A DNA stretch of 64,000 nt, taken from assembly GCF_900156545.1 (NCBI RefSeq), contig NZ_FTNW01000006.1, positions 1-64,000 on the forward strand, in the 5' to 3' direction. The translations under genes were made by a program, and so were the position numbers. Source of the DNA: Aquipseudomonas alcaligenes. GTDB taxonomy: Bacteria > Pseudomonadota > Gammaproteobacteria > Pseudomonadales > Pseudomonadaceae. This document shows positions 60,700 through 64,000 of this stretch, one piece after another (position 1 is the first letter of the stretch; each line of letters starts with the position of its first letter). The notes below the pieces were generated by a model. The model saw only the letters and a program-made list of their open reading frames with translations, was not told the origin of the DNA and made no database searches.

Positions 60700-63438
60700 A
60701 TGGCCACTATCCACGTAGACGGCAAAGATTTCGAAGTCGATGGGGCGGACAACCTGCTGCAGGCCTGTCTGTCGCTCGGGCTCGACATCCCCTACTTCTG
60801 CTGGCACCCGGCGCTCGGCAGCGTCGGCGCCTGCCGCCAGTGCGCGGTGAAGCAGTACACCGACGAGAACGACAAGCGCGGCCGCATCGTCATGTCCTGC
60901 ATGACGCCGGCGACCGACAACACCTGGATCAGCATCGACGACGAAGAGTCCAAGGCGTTCCGCGCCAGTGTCGTCGAGTGGCTGATGACCAACCACCCGC
61001 ACGACTGCCCGGTGTGCGAGGAAGGCGGTCACTGCCATCTGCAGGACATGACGGTGATGACCGGCCACAACCAGCGCCGGTACCGCTTCACCAAGCGTAC
61101 CCACCAGAACCAGCAGCTCGGCCCGTTCATCTCCCACGAAATGAACCGCTGCATCGCCTGCTACCGCTGCGTGCGCTACTACAAGGACTACGCCGGCGGC
61201 ACCGACCTCGGCGTCTATGGCGCGCACGACAACGTGTACTTCGGCCGCGTCGAAGACGGCGTGCTGGAGAGCGAATTCTCAGGCAACCTCACCGAGGTCT
61301 GCCCGACCGGCGTGTTCACCGACAAGACCCACTCCGAGCGCTACAACCGCAAATGGGACATGCAGTTCGCCCCGAGCATCTGCCACGGCTGCTCCAGCGG
61401 CTGCAACATCAGCCCCGGCGAGCGCTACGGCGAAATCCGCCGCATCGAGAACCGCTTCAACGGCTCGGTCAACCACTACTTCCTGTGTGACCGCGGCCGC
61501 TTCGGCTACGGCTACACCAACCGTGACGACCGGCCGCGCCAGCCGCTGCTGGGCAGCCAGAAGCTCGGTATCGACGCCGCGCTGGACAAGGCAGCCGAGC
61601 TGCTCAAGGGCAAGCGCGTGATCGGCATCGGCTCGCCGCGCGCCAGCCTGGAAAGCAACTACGCCCTGCGCGAGCTGGTGGGCGAGACCAACTTCTACAG
61701 CGGTATCGGCGCCGTCGAGCTGGATAACCTGCGCCTGATCCGCGACGTGCTGCAGAACGGCCCGCTGCCGGTGCCGTCGATCCGCGAGATCGAGGATCAC
61801 GACGCCGTGTTCGTCCTCGGCGAAGACCTGACCCAGACCGCTGCGCGCATCGCCCTGGCCCTGCGCCAGTCGGTCAAGGGCAAGGCCACCGAAATCGCCG
61901 CCTCGATGAAGATCCAGGACTGGCACATGGCTGCGGTGCAGAACGTCGCTCAGGACGCGCTCAACCCGCTGTTCATCGCCAGCGTCGACGCTACCCGCCT
62001 GGACGACGTGGCCGAGGCCTGTGTGCACGCAGCCCCGGCCGACCTGGCGCGCATTGGCTTTGCCGTAGCCCACGCCATCGACCCGAGCGCCCCGGCCGTG
62101 ACCGGTCTGGACGCCGAGGCCGCCGAGCTCGTTCAGCTGATCGCCGAAGCCCTGCTGGCCGGCAAGCGTCCGCTGATCGTCAGCGGCGCCTCGCTGGGCG
62201 AGAAGAGCATCATCGAAGCCGCCGCGAACATCGCCCAGGCCCTGAAGAACCGCGAGAAGAACGCCTCCATCAGCCTGGTGGTACCGGAAGCCAACAGCAT
62301 GGGCCTGGCACTGCTTCTGGGTGAAGAGTTCGGTGGGAAGTCGGTAGACGCCGCGCTCGAAGCGCTGACCGCAGGCAATGCCGACGCCGTGATCGTGCTG
62401 GAAAACGACCTGTACCGCCGCGCCGACGCCGCCAAGGTCGATGCCGCACTGGCCGCCGCCAAGGCGGTGATAGTCGCCGACCACCAGCAAACCGCTACCA
62501 CCGCCAAGGCCCACCTGGTGCTGTCCGCATCCAGCTTCGCCGAAGGCGACGGCACCCTGGTCAGCCAGGAAGGCCGCGCCCAGCGCTTCTTCCAGGTGTT
62601 CGAACCGAGCTACTACGACAGCAACATCCTCGTGCGCGAGGGCTGGCGCTGGATGCACGCGCTGCACAGCACCCTGCAGGGGAAGGCCGTGGACTGGACC
62701 CAGCTGGACCAGGTCACCGAGGCTGTTGCCGCCAGCAGCTCCGTGCTGGCTGCGATCAAGGACGCCGCGCCGAGCGCCTCGTTCCGCATCAAAGGCCTGA
62801 AACTGGCTCGCGAACCGCACCGCTATAGCGGCCGTACCGCCATGCGCGCCAACATCAGCGTGCACGAGCCGCGTCAGCCGCAGGATCAGGACTCCGCCTT
62901 CGCCTTCTCCATGGAAGGCTATTCGGGCAGCAAGGAAGACCGTCAGCAGATTCCGTTCGCCTGGTCGCCGGGCTGGAACTCGCCGCAGGCCTGGAACAAG
63001 TTCCAGGACGAAGTCGGTGGTCATCTGCGCGCCGGTGATCCGGGTGTGCGTCTGATCGAGTCCCAGGGCAAGACCCTGGCCTGGTTCACCGTGCCGGGCG
63101 CCTTTGCCCCGGCCCAGGGCACCTGGCAGGTCGTACCGATGCATCACCTGTTCGGTAGCGAGGAGAACTCCTCGCGCGCCGCGCCGGTGCAGGAGCGCAT
63201 CCAGCCGGCCTACGTCGCCCTGGCCAAGGCCGAGGCCGAGCGCCTGGGTGTTAATGACGGCGCGCTGATCAGCCTGACCGTCGCCGGCCAAGCCCTGCGC
63301 CTGCCGGTGAAAGTCAGCGAAGACCTGGCCCTGGGCCTGGTCGGCCTGCCGGTCGGCTTCGCCGGCATCCCGGCGGCCATCGCCGGCGCGACAGCTACCG
63401 CTCTCGGTCTTGTAGGAACCCAGGAGGCCGCCCAATGA
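60700..63438 (+). CDS. nuoG: NADH-quinone oxidoreductase subunit G
   Basis: NuoG, 912 aa, the large iron-sulfur subunit. The N-terminal [2Fe-2S] site has [14 protein letters not shown], then a His/Cys site [25 protein letters not shown] with VCPTGVFTD, and [18 protein letters not shown]; the C-terminal part is molybdopterin-like. I chose the ATG at 60700. The frame is open 17 codons upstream from a GTG. Confidence 0.95.
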   Translation: MATIHVDGKDFEVDGADNLLQACLSLGLDIPYFCWHPALGSVGACRQCAVKQYTDENDKRGRIVMSCMTPATDNTWISIDDEESKAFRASVVEWLMTNHPHDCPVCEEGGHCHLQDMTVMTGHNQRRYRFTKRTHQNQQLGPFISHEMNRCIACYRCVRYYKDYAGGTDLGVYGAHDNVYFGRVEDGVLESEFSGNLTEVCPTGVFTDKTHSERYNRKWDMQFAPSICHGCSSGCNISPGERYGEIRRIENRFNGSVNHYFLCDRGRFGYGYTNRDDRPRQPLLGSQKLGIDAALDKAAELLKGKRVIGIGSPRASLESNYALRELVGETNFYSGIGAVELDNLRLIRDVLQNGPLPVPSIREIEDHDAVFVLGEDLTQTAARIALALRQSVKGKATEIAASMKIQDWHMAAVQNVAQDALNPLFIASVDATRLDDVAEACVHAAPADLARIGFAVAHAIDPSAPAVTGLDAEAAELVQLIAEALLAGKRPLIVSGASLGEKSIIEAAANIAQALKNREKNASISLVVPEANSMGLALLLGEEFGGKSVDAALEALTAGNADAVIVLENDLYRRADAAKVDAALAAAKAVIVADHQQTATTAKAHLVLSASSFAEGDGTLVSQEGRAQRFFQVFEPSYYDSNILVREGWRWMHALHSTLQGKAVDWTQLDQVTEAVAASSSVLAAIKDAAPSASFRIKGLKLAREPHRYSGRTAMRANISVHEPRQPQDQDSAFAFSMEGYSGSKEDRQQIPFAWSPGWNSPQAWNKFQDEVGGHLRAGDPGVRLIESQGKTLAWFTVPGAFAPAQGTWQVVPMHHLFGSEENSSRAAPVQERIQPAYVALAKAEAERLGVNDGALISLTVAGQALRLPVKVSEDLALGLVGLPVGFAGIPAAIAGATATALGLVGTQEAAQ

Positions 63439-64000
63439 GCTGGCTGACGCCCGAACTGATCGACGTCATCGTCGCCGTCCTGAAGGCCATCGTCATCCTG
63501 CTGGTGGTGGTGGTCTGCGGTGCGCTGCTGAGCTTCATCGAGCGCCGCCTGCTGGGCTGGTGGCAGGACCGCTATGGTCCGAACCGCGTGGGCCCGTTCG
63601 GCATGTTCCAGATCGCCGCCGACATGATCAAGATGTTCTTCAAGGAGGACTGGACCCCACCGTTCGCCGACAAGTTCATCTTCATGCTGGCGCCGATGAT
63701 CGCCTTCGCCGCCATGCTGATGGCCTTCGCCATCATCCCCATCACGCCGTCCTGGGGCGTGGCGGACCTGAACATCGGCATCTTGTTCTTCTTCGCCATG
63801 GCCGGTCTGTCGGTGTACGCCGTGCTGTTCGCCGGCTGGTCGAGCAACAACAAATTCGCCCTGCTCGGCAGCCTGCGTGCCTCGGCCCAGACCATCTCCT
63901 ACGAGGTGTTCCTGGCCCTGGCGCTGATGGGCATCGTCGCCCAGGTTGGCTCGTTCAACATGCGCGACATCGTCGACTACCAGGCCGAAAACCTGTGGTT
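63435..64000 (+). CDS. nuoH: NADH-quinone oxidoreductase subunit H, 5' part
   Basis: Membrane subunit H begins with [17 protein letters not shown] and overlaps nuoG by four bases (ATGA). Its first 188 codons are in the window and the gene runs off the end. [23 protein letters not shown] is a conserved quinone-site loop. Confidence 0.95.
   Translation, partial: MSWLTPELIDVIVAVLKAIVILLVVVVCGALLSFIERRLLGWWQDRYGPNRVGPFGMFQIAADMIKMFFKEDWTPPFADKFIFMLAPMIAFAAMLMAFAIIPITPSWGVADLNIGILFFFAMAGLSVYAVLFAGWSSNNKFALLGSLRASAQTISYEVFLALALMGIVAQVGSFNMRDIVDYQAENLW

Noticed and set aside
61279..63435. A 718-codon frame antisense to nuoG
   Set aside because: The nuoG motifs on the plus strand are intact, and the antisense frame shows no domain.

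Overview
The window is GC-rich chromosomal DNA of a Pseudomonas, probably of the P. mendocina/oleovorans/pseudoalcaligenes or stutzeri type. I infer this from the gene blocks (gpsA to fabAB; gacA-uvrC-pgsA-tRNAs; tusDCBE; serS-crcB-rarA-lolA-ftsK-trxB-aat-bpt-infA-clpAS-cspD-icd; mnmA-hflD-purB; aceA-nuo) and from a chromosomal-integron tail at the left edge with Pseudomonas-type attC sites. There is no rRNA, CRISPR array, insertion sequence or prophage.

Region 1 (1-1466) is the distal end of an integron cassette array. It has three attC sites, a small ORF of doubtful status, an AT-rich two-helix membrane protein of unknown function and a terminal ankyrin-repeat protein whose downstream attC is incomplete. 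This is the only clearly horizontally acquired part. Region 2 (1.5-9.3 kb) holds lipid and signalling genes: an acyl-CoA ligase behind a strong palindrome, sixA, a DUF4389 membrane protein, gpsA, a hybrid sensor kinase and the unsaturated fatty acid genes fabA-fabB. Region 3 (9.3-22.3 kb) is more variable: two chemoreceptors (one soluble with a C-terminal sensor domain), a DUF3859 protein, an amidohydrolase, a periplasmic solute-binding-like protein, OsmC and pirin, heat-shock htpG with a textbook sigma-32 promoter, two hotdog thioesterases, a small lipoprotein and a MAPEG protein.

Region 4 (22.4-26.3 kb, minus strand) is tRNA-Ser, then gacA, uvrC, pgsA and tRNA-Gly, -Cys, -Leu, the same order as uvrY-uvrC-pgsA-glyW-cysT-leuZ in E. 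coli. Region 5 (26.3-30.9 kb) has a YccA/BI-1 membrane protein, the overlapping tusDCBE-ybiB sulfur-relay operon and the siroheme synthase cysG. Region 6 (30.9-43.4 kb) is housekeeping: serS, crcB, rarA, lolA, ftsK, trxB, the N-degron transferases aat and bpt next to clpA-clpS that act on the products, infA and cspD. Region 7 (43.4-54.7 kb) runs from icd to aceA, the two enzymes that compete for isocitrate, with nudJ, mnmA, hflD, a DMT transporter, purB and a four-gene roxA operon between them. The same inverted half-site TGTAGT/ACTACA occurs upstream of both icd and aceA with different spacings. Region 8 (54.8-64.0 kb) is a YkuD-type L,D-transpeptidase and the start of the nuo operon (nuoA, B, CD, E, F, G and the first third of nuoH, cut by the window edge).

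Most of the window is ordinary core genome. The items most worth following are the integron tail, the paired icd/aceA operators, the operator-like palindromes at the acyl-CoA ligase and fabA, and the chemoreceptor with inverted domain order.
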